Of a stretch of 58,181 nucleotides of DNA, positions 42,382 through 51,793 are shown one piece after another (position 1 is the stretch's first letter; every line of letters begins with the position of its first letter). The DNA is from Chthonomonas sp035294505 (GTDB taxonomy: Bacteria; Armatimonadota; Chthonomonadetes; Chthonomonadales; Chthonomonadaceae), in NCBI RefSeq assembly GCF_035294505.1, contig NZ_DATGKU010000242.1:1-58181 (forward strand), in the 5' to 3' direction. Under the pieces are notes generated by a model. It saw only the letters and a program-made list of their open reading frames with translations, made no database searches and had not been told where the DNA came from. The position numbers were made by a program, and so were the translations under genes.

Positions 42382-43745
42382 TGAATGGAAGACGCTTCGA
42401 TGGTGGCGGCCTCTGTTGTGCCGTTGTCCCCTTTGGAAGAGGCCATCATCGGTTTGAGTTGAAGGCTCAGCAGGAATGCAATGGCCATAAGCACTGCCGA
42501 GCAGAAGAAGGGGACTCCGGTCGCATTAGGTAGTCCAATAAGATAGTTGTTGATAGGGGGTGCAATGATACGTGCCAGACTGCCCAAACCTTGTTGGACG
42601 CCGCTGAGAGTTCCTATTTCCGATGGGTCTGCAGCATGGGTAATGAGCGCATTGAGGGATGGTGTCATCACGCCCATCGCGATCGCGATGCAGACACTGA
42701 GGAGGTAGATGCCCAATAAAGAAGGTGCTAGGCCGATACCGATTAGCGTTAAGGTCATAAGCATGGCGCCAAATCGAACGAGGTAGTGTTCGCCGATAAA
42801 GTGGGCCAAGCCACGCACGATAAAGCCTTGCACAACAAGGCTCGAGAGACCCACGATCAGGAAGATACGACTCGTTATGATGGCCTCCGTCTTCTCGAAT
42901 TGGTGACGGTGCACGATGTCGGGTAGAGAGGCCCACGGTTGGGCGAGATGGTGGATCTGCCATGTATGTATGGCCATCTGTTCGAGGGTGCTATGGAAGC
43001 GCAGAATAACGAGCCAAGAGAAAGAGGACTCGACAGCGGTAAAGGCGAAGGTAACGAAGGCGAAGACGAGAAGTTGGGCGCGAATATTCGCATCGTGGAA
43101 TGCAGCTGAGATGGACCGGAGAAGGGCGAGAGGGCCTTTTTCTATTGTGCCCTCGGTTGCCGCCTCGCGGCGGGCCAGTGAGAGGCTTTCTGGCAGCATA
43201 GCAAGTGCCCACAGGAAGTTGCAGAAGGAGAGGAGGGCTGCCAGCAGAGCGGGGGTTGCAATGGGTGAGAGGGAGCCAATGGCAATGCGGCTGGCATAGC
43301 CACCGACCACCGGCCCGAAGGCGAAGCCGAGACCGAAGGCAATACCAAGCACGGCCATACCGCTGGCGCGTTTTTCGGGTGGGGTAACATCGGCGATATA
43401 GGCTTGAGCTGTTGGGAGGCTTGCGGAGGTAAGGGCACCTGCAGCCACGCGAGCGAGGAAGAGAACGAAGAGGTTAGGGGCTAACCCAAAGGTAAGAAAG
43501 GTACCGGCGGAGCCACATAGCCCGATGAGAATAACCGGTCGGCGCCCGATGCGATCCGAAAGGCGGCCCCAGAGAGGGGCTGTGAGAAACTGCATAAGGG
43601 AGTAGCACCCTAGCAGCATTCCTCCTACCCATGCGCCGCCGCCATAGTGAGAGATATAGACGGGGATGAGGGGTAGGATAAGCCCGAAACCGAGCATGTC
43701 TATGAACAGCGTTAGCGCCAGAATAAGCAATGGCGAACGCCGCAT
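42378..43745 (-). CDS. MFS drug-efflux-type transporter
   Basis: Proton-driven exporter of the TetA/MdtG-like group. 455 residues from ATG 43745 and 12 membrane helices. Motif A GRLSDRIGRRPVIL lies after helix 2. The loop between helices 6 and 7 holds an extra segment (WQIHHLAQPWASLPDIVHRHQF, about 20-25 residues) not usual for the family. An upstream ATG 43811 would add a charged 22-residue tail; a TAAAAT box inside that stretch and AGGGG just before 43745 favour the shorter form. Substrate unknown. Confidence 0.88.
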   Translation of the reverse strand: MRRSPLLILALTLFIDMLGFGLILPLIPVYISHYGGGAWVGGMLLGCYSLMQFLTAPLWGRLSDRIGRRPVILIGLCGSAGTFLTFGLAPNLFVLFLARVAAGALTSASLPTAQAYIADVTPPEKRASGMAVLGIAFGLGFAFGPVVGGYASRIAIGSLSPIATPALLAALLSFCNFLWALAMLPESLSLARREAATEGTIEKGPLALLRSISAAFHDANIRAQLLVFAFVTFAFTAVESSFSWLVILRFHSTLEQMAIHTWQIHHLAQPWASLPDIVHRHQFEKTEAIITSRIFLIVGLSSLVVQGFIVRGLAHFIGEHYLVRFGAMLMTLTLIGIGLAPSLLGIYLLSVCIAIAMGVMTPSLNALITHAADPSEIGTLSGVQQGLGSLARIIAPPINNYLIGLPNATGVPFFCSAVLMAIAFLLSLQLKPMMASSKGDNGTTEAATIEASSIH

Positions 43746-43871
43746 TTCCCCTGTTTTGCTTTGCCTTCTCAATTTGAACTCCCTATCTATTTTACCGATA
43801 AACTCCCTCATTTCGTGGCATTCTGCCGAAGTCTGCCGTTTCTCATGGAGGGCTAGGGAGTGGGTTGGCGG

Positions 43872-44591
43872 TTAGAGCTGATGAGCAGCATGTTGCAGGA
43901 GAACTTGATTGGTGATAAGGTGGGGTGGCTGCATGAGAATTTGGTAAATGGTCTCTGCCACCTCTTCCGGCTTTAGAAGCAGTTCGGTTCGCGGCTTTCC
44001 CGGTAGGGCATCCCAGAAGGGCGTATCCACACCGGAGCAACAGATGTTGGTGATGCGAATGTTATGGCGCTTAACCTCTTGGAGAAGGGCATTGCTAAAG
44101 CCGATGACGGCATGTTTGGTGGCGCAATAGAGTGCGGCGTTGGCGATGGTTTTTATTCCGAGAATGCCGGCAAGATTAACGATCAACCCTTGTTTCCGTT
44201 CGATCATATGAGGAAGCACCGCTTGGGTGAGGAGCATGGTACCTAAGACATTCACTTTCCACAGTTGTTCCATGCTGGCGCTATCCACCTCGAGAAAGGG
44301 GCCAATGGCACCGACGCCGGCGCTGTTTATAAGCACATCTATTTGTCCAAACCGGCGCAGGGTAGAGCTTATGAGGCGTTCGACATCGAGCGGGTTGGTA
44401 ACATCGGCTTGAACGGCGTGGCAAGTATCGGCGGGAGGGGTTAGCTCGGCAAGAGCGGCTTCGAGGTGTTCGACGCTGCGCCCCGCGATCGTCACAGCCA
44501 TTTGAGGGGTTGCCAAAAGCCGTTTTGCGGTGGCTTTGCCAATGCCGCTGCTGCCTCCTGTGATAAGAACCACTTTTTGAGTGTCGTCCAT
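43872..44591 (-). CDS. Short-chain dehydrogenase/reductase with altered catalytic site
   Basis: NAD(P)-binding SDR of 239 residues: TGGSSGIG (11-18), NSAG (89-92), N114 in KVNVLG, and Y155-CAT-K159. The residue 13 before Tyr155, where classical SDRs keep the catalytic serine, is Gly142 (in VNLAGILG). Activity may thus be reduced or use another residue; alignment is by eye. ATG 44591 with GGAG 7 bases upstream; a longer frame to 44657 lacks a ribosome binding site. Substrate unknown. Confidence 0.9.
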   Translation of the reverse strand: MDDTQKVVLITGGSSGIGKATAKRLLATPQMAVTIAGRSVEHLEAALAELTPPADTCHAVQADVTNPLDVERLISSTLRRFGQIDVLINSAGVGAIGPFLEVDSASMEQLWKVNVLGTMLLTQAVLPHMIERKQGLIVNLAGILGIKTIANAALYCATKHAVIGFSNALLQEVKRHNIRITNICCSGVDTPFWDALPGKPRTELLLKPEEVAETIYQILMQPPHLITNQVLLQHAAHQL

Positions 44592-44635
44592 CTTTTTTCT
44601 CCTTTCCAGGTCTCTGTCATTAGAGAATACGACGA

Positions 44636-44655
44636 GTGGAGACATATTTCTCCAC
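44636..44655. promoter_or_regulatory. Operator-like palindrome upstream of the SDR gene
   Basis: GTGGAGA, 6 bases, TCTCCAC. A further half-site TTCTCCA follows at about 44671. It is 45-65 bases upstream of the SDR start and could also serve the divergent 233-residue protein gene. Confidence 0.4.
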
Positions 44656-44762
44656 AATAATATATCGATCTTTCTCCAATTCGCCTCCAGGCAGGAATTG
44701 ACAGAGCCATTGAAGAATAGGTGGCAAATAAATGAGAATCATGAGGAGGTTACCTATAGGTT

Positions 44763-45464
44763 ATGAAGTTTTATGTACAGGCTCTAGGGCTGTTTGGCGT
44801 GTTATTTGGATTAGGAGTGGCTGTTGCCCAAGATGAGACGAACCAAATGACGAAGAGGCCTTCTTATCCACCTCTGAAAGACCCTGCTTCGCTTGCGGCC
44901 ATTGCTTGTGGGGAGCCGCCGTTACAGACCATCCTTTGGCGACAGGGGTACAAGGTGAATACCGTTCAAGATGAGATAGAAGCCCAGCGTTTTGTGAAGG
45001 CAGGCCATGGGCCGGTTATCTACAAACCGATTGCGGCCTATGGGCTTTATAAAATTTGTAGCGCGGGGTGGTACCCCGTAAAGCCGGCCTCGGCGGCCTC
45101 TAATAGTTTGCCTCCTCCGCCGGAGAAGCATCTGCTGTGGCGTATAGATGCGCCGTATAATAAGCAGGACTTCCCCACGGTGATGCCGGGTAGTAGCCTT
45201 CAGTTCGATCCAGGTCGGCAAAGGTTCGGGCTATGGGTTTCGACTGCCGGTTTCCCCAACGAGACGATCTGCACGGAAGATGCCTTGCAGGCTTATGACC
45301 CTCGCTTTAAGCCGAACGACCGGCACAAGGCCCATGTGATCCCTGCGCGAGACGCATCGGGTAAGCTCATTCCGAACACTTATCTCATCGGCTGGGAATA
45401 CTCGACGAATAACGACGATCAGGATGTTGTGACATTGGTAAGCAACGTGAAACCTGTGCAATGA
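44763..45464 (+). CDS. Secreted hypothetical protein
   Basis: 233 residues with a signal peptide (1-22, ending GVAVAQ). No named domain recognised. Mature part has four cysteines (IACGEPP, KICSAGW and ETICTED among them) and the end segment FPNETICTEDALQAYDPRFKPNDRHKAHVIPARDASGKLIPNTYLIGWEY, which resembles the C-terminus of secreted sugar-associated proteins. That is resemblance only. AGGAGG is 13 bases before ATG. It precedes the HerA-like gene by 27 bases on the same strand and may share its transcript. Confidence 0.78.
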   Translation: MKFYVQALGLFGVLFGLGVAVAQDETNQMTKRPSYPPLKDPASLAAIACGEPPLQTILWRQGYKVNTVQDEIEAQRFVKAGHGPVIYKPIAAYGLYKICSAGWYPVKPASAASNSLPPPPEKHLLWRIDAPYNKQDFPTVMPGSSLQFDPGRQRFGLWVSTAGFPNETICTEDALQAYDPRFKPNDRHKAHVIPARDASGKLIPNTYLIGWEYSTNNDDQDVVTLVSNVKPVQ

Positions 45465-45491
45465 GGATGATCGGTTGCTAGGAGGACGCTC

Positions 45492-47225
45492 ATGGAGAGG
45501 GCAAGGAAAAACGGAAGCACGCCGGCGGTTTCCCCACGCGTTAATCGCCATGAGGAGCCAGAAGTTCAGAATAGGCGCGATGCCTTAGGGATCGTTATCG
45601 AAGGCTCTTTGAGCCGAGGTTTGGTGATGCGTCTTGCTGCTGACAAGAGCGTGGAAGACCTACGAGCAGGGAAGTTTTTGGTGGTTGAGGGGCAGAGGAA
45701 TCGCTTCTTTGCTATTCTGGGGGACGTAGAGCTAGCGGCTATTCACAAAGACATTCTCTTGAACCCTCCTCTGCCGGAAGAGCGCTTACGCCGCGCCGTG
45801 CTGGCCGGCACAAGCGCCTACGGCTTGGTGCACCTGCGTCCGATGATTCTATTGCCCATGAATGGGGAAGAGGGCACGGTCGAGACAGCAGAAGCCGATG
45901 CCGAGTTGCTGCCGGTTCGCACGGTGCCTTCGCACTTCAGCGCGGTCTATGAGGCCACCCAAGAGGATGTGAGTCGTGTATTTGGTGCCGAAGGGGAGGG
46001 AAAGCCCTATTTTTACGTGGGCACGCCGTTGGATATGGACACGCCTGTATGCATCAACATGGAAAGATGGATTGAGCGTTCCAATGCCATTTTCGGCAAA
46101 TCCGGCACCGGTAAAACCTTTCTTACCCGCCTTTGTCTGTGCGGGGCGATCAAGGCGAGAAATGCAGTCCATCTTATTTTTGATATGCATAACGAGTATG
46201 GTTGGGAGGGGAGATCGGAAACCGCGCAGGGCAGGAAGGTAAGAGGGCTGAAGCAGTATTTCGGTTCCCAGATTGTCATCGCGACACTCGACAGGGAGTC
46301 CTCGCACACACGAGGCGTTCGGCCGGACTTCGAGGTGAAGATAGGTTATAACGAAGTTGAGATTGACGATATTTTGCTATTGCAAGACGAGTTGAATCTG
46401 AACGAAACCGCTCGCGAGACCTGTTATCTTTTGGAAAGGATTTATAAGGAGAACTGGTTGGGCGAGCTTCTGAACTTGGAACCAGATCGGATTAAGGAAC
46501 TTTGCGCGGAGTACAACATTCACTCTGGCGCCCTAAGTGCGCTCCAGCGCAAACTAACGAGCTTAATAAGGGACTGCGGCGATTTCCTCGTTCCCGAGTT
46601 ACCTCCTGGGGAAGACCCCATACAGCGTATTGTTAGCGAACTGCAGCGGGGGCATGATGTGGTGCTAGAGTTTGGCCGCCACGACAAACCACGACAGTAC
46701 ATGCTCGTAGCCAATATTCTTACTCGGCGTTTGCATGATCTCTATGTACGGGAAACCGAGAAAGCGTTAGGCGGTCGAGGGAGTGAGCCGAAGCATCTCA
46801 TTGTAGTGATAGAGGAGGCGCACAAGTTCCTTTCGCCCTCCCTGGCAAATCAAACCATTTTTGGCACGATCGCCCGGGAGATGCGTAAGTACCATATGAC
46901 GCTGTTGATCGTAGATCAGCGACCGAGTCAGATCGATCGTGAAACGCTTTCTCAGGTCGGCACGCGCATCTGCTGTCTGCTGGATGATGAGAGCGATATA
47001 GATGCGGTTCTCACGGGTATAATGGGCGCGTCCGATTTGCGGACGGTGTTGGCGAGTTTGGAGACACGCCAGCAAGCGCTCATTTTCGGCCATGCTGTGC
47101 CCATGCCGGTCGTTGTACGTGCCCGTACTTACGATGACGACGCTTTCAGGCAGGCCATGATGTCACCTGGTTCTCAGCAAACCGGGAGTACCGACTTCGA
47201 GCGTGAGCGCGATCGAGATTTCTAA
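45492..47225 (+). CDS. HerA-like DNA translocase/ATPase
   Basis: 577 residues. N-terminal HAS-barrel-like domain (about 30-180), then a FtsK/HerA ATPase: Walker A GKSGTGKT (202-209), Walker B HLIVVIEEAH (about 434-443) and REMRKYHMTLLIVDQRPSQI (arginine-finger region). HerA proteins process DNA ends with the NurA nuclease; no NurA gene is in view, so its role could be repair, defence or other translocation. ATG with GGAGG 6 bases upstream. It is followed after 21 bases by the LptD-like gene. Confidence 0.9.
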   Translation: MERARKNGSTPAVSPRVNRHEEPEVQNRRDALGIVIEGSLSRGLVMRLAADKSVEDLRAGKFLVVEGQRNRFFAILGDVELAAIHKDILLNPPLPEERLRRAVLAGTSAYGLVHLRPMILLPMNGEEGTVETAEADAELLPVRTVPSHFSAVYEATQEDVSRVFGAEGEGKPYFYVGTPLDMDTPVCINMERWIERSNAIFGKSGTGKTFLTRLCLCGAIKARNAVHLIFDMHNEYGWEGRSETAQGRKVRGLKQYFGSQIVIATLDRESSHTRGVRPDFEVKIGYNEVEIDDILLLQDELNLNETARETCYLLERIYKENWLGELLNLEPDRIKELCAEYNIHSGALSALQRKLTSLIRDCGDFLVPELPPGEDPIQRIVSELQRGHDVVLEFGRHDKPRQYMLVANILTRRLHDLYVRETEKALGGRGSEPKHLIVVIEEAHKFLSPSLANQTIFGTIAREMRKYHMTLLIVDQRPSQIDRETLSQVGTRICCLLDDESDIDAVLTGIMGASDLRTVLASLETRQQALIFGHAVPMPVVVRARTYDDDAFRQAMMSPGSQQTGSTDFERERDRDF

Positions 47226-47246
47226 AAGCATTTGGGAGGTATCTGC

Positions 47247-48902
47247 TTGAAGCGTTTTCGGCGCGCGTGGTGGCCTCTATCTGTGGCGCTTTTGCCGAAT
47301 CTCCTTACCGTTTGTGCTGCTGCAATAGAATCCGGTAACTCTACTTCCAAAAAACAGCCATCTTCTGTTCCAACCAACGGCACTCTTGTGGTAACGGGAG
47401 CGAAGTTGTTGCGTCAGAACCTCGCCAACGGCAGTTTAGAGGCACCAGAGGGGGCTACCGTCGTCTACACAGCTTCAGATGGGACGCAGACGACACTGAA
47501 AGCCGGGTCTTTTTTTTACGACGGCATGAGTGCGGTGGCCGAGGCTAGGGGGCCGATCTCCCTACAGCGTGCGGAGGGTATATTTACCGGTGAGAAGCTA
47601 ACATACAACTTTCGCGATCGTGATGGCACTCTTGAAGAGGCTCATCTCGAAACCGATCTCTTTCGGGCTAGCGGCAGTCGTATCGAGCTTTCACCTGATG
47701 GGCGCGATACGCTTTATAATGCCCGGTTCACCACGTGCGCGTTGGTTCATCCCGATTACGTGATACGGGCACGACGTATTCGATTGGTTCCGGGACAATA
47801 TGTGCAGGCCGATGGCATCACGTTTCAGGTAGGACGTGTTGTTTTGCCCGCGCTTCCTTCTTATAGGTACAATTTGGGGACGGGAGGCGGCTCGCCTACG
47901 GTGTTGCCTGGCTACGATCGAACGGACGGCCCCTACGTTTCCATCAGTCAAAGTCTATTAGGCGGCATCCGCAGCAGCCTTGATGTCAACGCGCGCGTAG
48001 GGGTGAAGACGTTACCGGTTGGCACGGTGGATTATGTGCTCGCCCTGCAGCCTGTGGCTCGTAGCTTTTCCGCTCGCGCGGTGTTAGGCGATGTGGCCGA
48101 TCCGTTGCAGAGCACCTTAGAACGACTTGCTCCACCGATCTATAGCCGTGACCCGCATGAAATTACCTTTCAGCCTCATAGCAGCTTTTTTTACGCGATG
48201 TTGCAGAATCGGCAGTTCGTGTACAACCGGAATTTTACCAACATCTCGATCTCCCGTTTCCCAGAAGTGGGGGTGCGATTCGTGAATATATTTGGTAGTC
48301 GCGAAGTGCCCGCAGGGCAAGCGACTTCCCTAGCTGCGCCTTTGCAGGTAGACGTTGCGGCCTATGGGGCCGAAATCAACGAGTTACCGTCGAATGTAAC
48401 TGCGGCGCGTTTTGGCTTGCGCACCGATCTGATCAGTCCGGCAATCGTTATCGGACGACGGATATCCCTTCGTTTCGCATTTACGAACTGGTTAAACTAC
48501 TACTCAACGGGAACGGCCTATGCCATACTCTCGCCAGAGGCGGGATTGGACTATCTTCCCACCCGAACTTCGCGCCTTAACGTATCCCTTCGGCATTTGG
48601 CGGATGTAGGGAGGACCCCCTTTGTGTTTGATCGTAGGGATGTGCGCAACGAGCTGAGACTGCAGTATCAGGTGGGGGGAACATGGGCGTTTGGTTTGAT
48701 GAGTCATATTGATTTAGACCACAACCGCGCTTACGACAACGAGTTAGCCATCATTCGCAATTTCGATTGTATGCAGGTAGGAGTGTACTACCGCACACGC
48801 TCACAGCAGTTTGGAATTCTGTTTAATCTTCTTCCGGCGTCTCGGCGAGCGATGGGCGGTCGGTCGCTTGTTTCACCACAACCCGCTGGCGTTGGGGACT
48901 GA
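47247..48902 (+). CDS. LptD/OstA-like outer-membrane protein
   Basis: Diderm-type LPS/lipid-assembly relative. 551 residues from a TTG at 47247 (GGGAGG 7 bases upstream): signal peptide (1-25), an OstA/LptA-like domain (about 45-165: LVVTGAKLLRQNLANGS, LTYNFRDRDGTLEEAHLET), then a beta-barrel region to about residue 535 (QFGILFNLLP as the likely last strand). The tail ASRRAMGGRSLVSPQPAGVGD lies beyond that strand and is encoded antisense to the end of the MFS gene. A frame start at 47232 lacks a ribosome binding site. It suggests an outer membrane in this organism. Confidence 0.85.
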   Translation: MKRFRRAWWPLSVALLPNLLTVCAAAIESGNSTSKKQPSSVPTNGTLVVTGAKLLRQNLANGSLEAPEGATVVYTASDGTQTTLKAGSFFYDGMSAVAEARGPISLQRAEGIFTGEKLTYNFRDRDGTLEEAHLETDLFRASGSRIELSPDGRDTLYNARFTTCALVHPDYVIRARRIRLVPGQYVQADGITFQVGRVVLPALPSYRYNLGTGGGSPTVLPGYDRTDGPYVSISQSLLGGIRSSLDVNARVGVKTLPVGTVDYVLALQPVARSFSARAVLGDVADPLQSTLERLAPPIYSRDPHEITFQPHSSFFYAMLQNRQFVYNRNFTNISISRFPEVGVRFVNIFGSREVPAGQATSLAAPLQVDVAAYGAEINELPSNVTAARFGLRTDLISPAIVIGRRISLRFAFTNWLNYYSTGTAYAILSPEAGLDYLPTRTSRLNVSLRHLADVGRTPFVFDRRDVRNELRLQYQVGGTWAFGLMSHIDLDHNRAYDNELAIIRNFDCMQVGVYYRTRSQQFGILFNLLPASRRAMGGRSLVSPQPAGVGD

Positions 48903-50154
48903 GCCAAAAAATGACCAGAGAAATAATCCCGATTCCCAGAAGGGCATTGATGGCCACCGCCCGGGTAGCGCCGAGATGGTCGGCGGAGAGGCCGATAAGC
49001 AGGCCGCCAACCGGTTGAAGGGCATTAAAGACAAGGGTATAGAGGGCCATAACGCGTCCGCGTAGAGCATCGGGAACGTGCTCTTGTACGAAGGTGTTTG
49101 CGGATATCCCACAAAGAATCATGCAGAAACCTATGAGCAGAAGGCAGACGAGCGCCAGCCGATAAGAATGCACGCTGATGAACAACAGGCTTGAAAGCCC
49201 CAAGCCGATGGCACCGGTAAAGATGGCATAGCGGCGTGGAATGCGCAGACCAAACCAGGCCAAAGAGAGTCCGGCCAAGGCAGCACCTAGACCGTTGATT
49301 GAGACCATAGTGCTGTAGCCTTGTTTGCCTACTTTAAAAAGCTGAGCAAAAACCGGCAGCAGCGTGGTGACGGGCCATAAGAGAAGGCTGGCAGCGGCGA
49401 TAAGGACGATCACCTGCAGCACCGGACGAGTACGGCGAACATAGGTTAGGCCCTCTTTGATAGGCTGGCGATGAGGCTTTACGGTTTGGTTTTCCATGCG
49501 CATGAGCAGCAGCGAGAGGATGACCGCGAGGAAGCTTATTCCGTTCCAGAAGAAACAGGCGGCAGCGCCCTGCTGTACGAGGACGAAGCCGGCAAGTGCC
49601 GGGCCGATGAAGCGAGCCATATTAAAACGGAGTGAGTTGAGGGCGATGGCTCCGGGCAATGCGCGTCTATCCTCTACCATATCGGTGACGAAAGCCTGCT
49701 GAGACGGCATGGTATAGGCGCGGACGATGCCAAGCAGGCCCGCCATAAGAGCGATGTGCCAAGGTTGGATAGGAATCGGCGAATGTGGCCATGCTAGAAA
49801 AGCTAGGGTGAAGGCAAGGAGCATGGCTGCCGTTTGTGTGATGAGCAGCACATTGCGACGGGGATAACGGTCGGCGACCTGCCCTCCGGCGAAGGCGAAA
49901 GCTACATAGCATAGCGCTCCGGTGCCGGATACGATGCCCAGCCAGGTGGCCGACTGCGTGAGGTGGTAAACGAGCCAGCTTTCGGCAACCTGTTGCATCC
50001 ATGTGCCGGCAACCGATATAAGCTGTCCTATGAAGAAAAGACGAAAGTTCCGAAAGCGAAAAGGATAGAGGGGGCCGATCCGCCCTTCGGTTAGCACGGC
50101 CTCTCCTGCATGGGCAGAGGCAGAATGGTTAGAAGAGTCTTTTGTTTCGTCCAT
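48823..50154 (-). CDS. MFS transporter, EntS/MFS_3 type
   Basis: Major facilitator of the enterobactin-exporter-like group. 443 residues and 12 membrane helices; typical FRLFFIGQLISVAGTWMQQVAESWLVY at the start and ADRYPRRNVLL after helix 2. N-terminus (1-25) is acidic and cytoplasmic; C-terminus ends in a charged tail (SLAETPEED). The last 80 bases overlap the 3' end of the convergent LptD-like gene. Only a weak ribosome binding site precedes ATG 50154. Substrate unknown. Confidence 0.9.
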   Translation of the reverse strand: MDETKDSSNHSASAHAGEAVLTEGRIGPLYPFRFRNFRLFFIGQLISVAGTWMQQVAESWLVYHLTQSATWLGIVSGTGALCYVAFAFAGGQVADRYPRRNVLLITQTAAMLLAFTLAFLAWPHSPIPIQPWHIALMAGLLGIVRAYTMPSQQAFVTDMVEDRRALPGAIALNSLRFNMARFIGPALAGFVLVQQGAAACFFWNGISFLAVILSLLLMRMENQTVKPHRQPIKEGLTYVRRTRPVLQVIVLIAAASLLLWPVTTLLPVFAQLFKVGKQGYSTMVSINGLGAALAGLSLAWFGLRIPRRYAIFTGAIGLGLSSLLFISVHSYRLALVCLLLIGFCMILCGISANTFVQEHVPDALRGRVMALYTLVFNALQPVGGLLIGLSADHLGATRAVAINALLGIGIISLVIFWLSPQRQRVVVKQATDRPSLAETPEED

Positions 50155-50301
50155 GGAGTTCCGTCAATATGTTACCCTTCTCGGAAAGGTTTTAGTAGAT
50201 TCCCATTCCAACGGAAAGTTACGGTATACTAATTCTATCGAAAAAGTAAGGATTCCGCCCTTTTAGGGAACGGAGGCAATGAGGAAAGCGTAAATTCAGT
50301 C

Positions 50302-51294
50302 ATGAGCACACTACTCCGGTTATCTGAGGGAGCCGGCTCTGCGAGCGCTTACACCCCTTCCACTTCGCCCGATCCCGCTTTACGGCCGCATCCGGTGGGT
50401 CTGTTGGAGCTGATTGGGAACACACCGCTGCTGCGACTACGTCGGGTGGTGCCGAAGAATCCACGCGTTACGATCTACGCGAAGGCCGAGTGGGCCAATC
50501 CTGGAGGCTCTGTGAAGGACCGTCCGGCCCTCAATATGATTCTGGAAGGGGAGCGAAGCGGCGCCTTGCGGCCTGGCAAGATCATTCTCGACGCTACCTC
50601 TGGGAACACGGGCATTGCCTACGCAATGATCGGGGCTGCCCTGGGATACGAGGTGCACCTATGTTTGCCGGCGAACGCCAGTGAGGAGCGCAAACAGATT
50701 CTGCGTGCCTACGGTGCACAGCTCATTCTCACCGATCCACGGCTCTCTTCTGATGGGGCTATTTTAAAGGCGCGCGAGCTTTATACGGCGCAGCCAGACC
50801 GTTACTTCTATCCCGATCAGTACAATAATCCGGCCAACTGGCGTGCGCACTACCTCACTACAGCACCGGAGATATGGCATCAGACGCACGGGCGAATAAC
50901 TCATTTCGTGGCCGGTTTGGGTACGAGTGGAACCTTTGTGGGAACTGGGCGTCGCCTGAAAGAGTTTAATCCGAACATTCGCCTTATTTCGTTCCAGCCC
51001 GATTCGCCCTTCCATGGTTTGGAAGGGATGAAGCATATGGCCAGTTCCATTGTGCCCGGCATCTACGACCCCAATTTGGCGGACGAGAACCGCGAGGTCT
51101 CTACCGAGGAGGCCTATGCCATGGTGAAGCGGCTTGCGCGTGAGGAGGGCGTTTTGGTGGGCATCTCGGCGGCGGCGGCAATGGTCTGCTGCTTAAAATT
51201 GGCAGAGGAGTTGGACGAAGGGGTCATTGTGACGATCTTTTGTGATACCGGAACACGCTATCTTTCCGATCGCTTCTGGCATGAGGGGGAGTAA
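50302..51294 (+). CDS. cysM: PLP-dependent cysteine synthase, CysM-type
   Basis: Makes cysteine from an activated serine (O-acetyl- or O-phosphoserine) and a sulfur donor. 330 residues: PLP lysine in NPGGSVKDRP (67-76), phosphate cup TSGNTGIAYAM and GLGTSGTFVG (both typical of CysK/CysM), and GVLVGISAAAAM near the end. The N-terminus is extended by about 30 residues. It is followed directly by a JAMM protease and a sulfur-carrier fusion, so the donor is probably a protein thiocarboxylate as in the mycobacterial CysO-CysM-Mec route. A TATACT box (50225-50230) lies 70 bases upstream, without a good -35. Confidence 0.92.
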   Translation: MSTLLRLSEGAGSASAYTPSTSPDPALRPHPVGLLELIGNTPLLRLRRVVPKNPRVTIYAKAEWANPGGSVKDRPALNMILEGERSGALRPGKIILDATSGNTGIAYAMIGAALGYEVHLCLPANASEERKQILRAYGAQLILTDPRLSSDGAILKARELYTAQPDRYFYPDQYNNPANWRAHYLTTAPEIWHQTHGRITHFVAGLGTSGTFVGTGRRLKEFNPNIRLISFQPDSPFHGLEGMKHMASSIVPGIYDPNLADENREVSTEEAYAMVKRLAREEGVLVGISAAAAMVCCLKLAEELDEGVIVTIFCDTGTRYLSDRFWHEGE

Positions 51295-51759
51295 GTGATT
51301 CGCATTCCGAAGAGGGTAGAGGAAGCTATCTCTGCCCATGGTGCAAAAGATTATCCTCGTGAGTGTGTGGGAGCTTTGCTAGGACGGCTGGAGGGTGAGA
51401 TTCGCATTGTGGAGGAAGCGAGGCCTTTGCCAAACACATTCGATCCCTCTTGGGAGGCAGATGTGCGCGGAGGGGCGGCGGAGGATGTTCCAGGACAGGA
51501 ACGGCGTTACCTTGTTGCGCCCGACGCGATGTTTCGGCTGCTGCGGGAGGAGCGAGAGACTGGGGTGAAGGTGCTGGGATTCTATCACTCGCATCCCGAT
51601 CATCCGGCGAGACCAAGCGTCTTCGATAGGGACTGGGCGTCGCCGTGGTATACCTATTGTATTCTCTCTGTACGGCGAGGTGTGCCGCAGGAGTTGACCG
51701 CCTGGCAACTCAACGAGGCCGGCGATGCCTTTTTAGAGGAGCCTATAGAGATCGTATAG
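51295..51759 (+). CDS. JAMM/Mov34 metalloprotease, Mec+-like
   Basis: Zinc protease that cuts after a diglycine. 154 residues with E23 and H98-S-H100-P-...-D111, the exact HxH(x)10D zinc motif. In mycobacteria the homolog releases cysteine from the CysO carrier. GTG start directly after the CysM stop, with GGGGGAG upstream. It separates cysM from the carrier-activating fusion (34-base gap downstream), and its substrate is very likely that fusion or its cysteine adduct. Confidence 0.93.
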   Translation: MIRIPKRVEEAISAHGAKDYPRECVGALLGRLEGEIRIVEEARPLPNTFDPSWEADVRGGAAEDVPGQERRYLVAPDAMFRLLREERETGVKVLGFYHSHPDHPARPSVFDRDWASPWYTYCILSVRRGVPQELTAWQLNEAGDAFLEEPIEIV

Positions 51760-51793
51760 ATCATCAGAGAACATAATTTAGAGGGAAGAGACT

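Noticed and set aside
50200..50301. Possible riboswitch before cysM
   Set aside because: A leader of about 70 bases with a small imperfect hairpin exists, but none of the sulfur-related riboswitch signatures I know (SAM types) is present.
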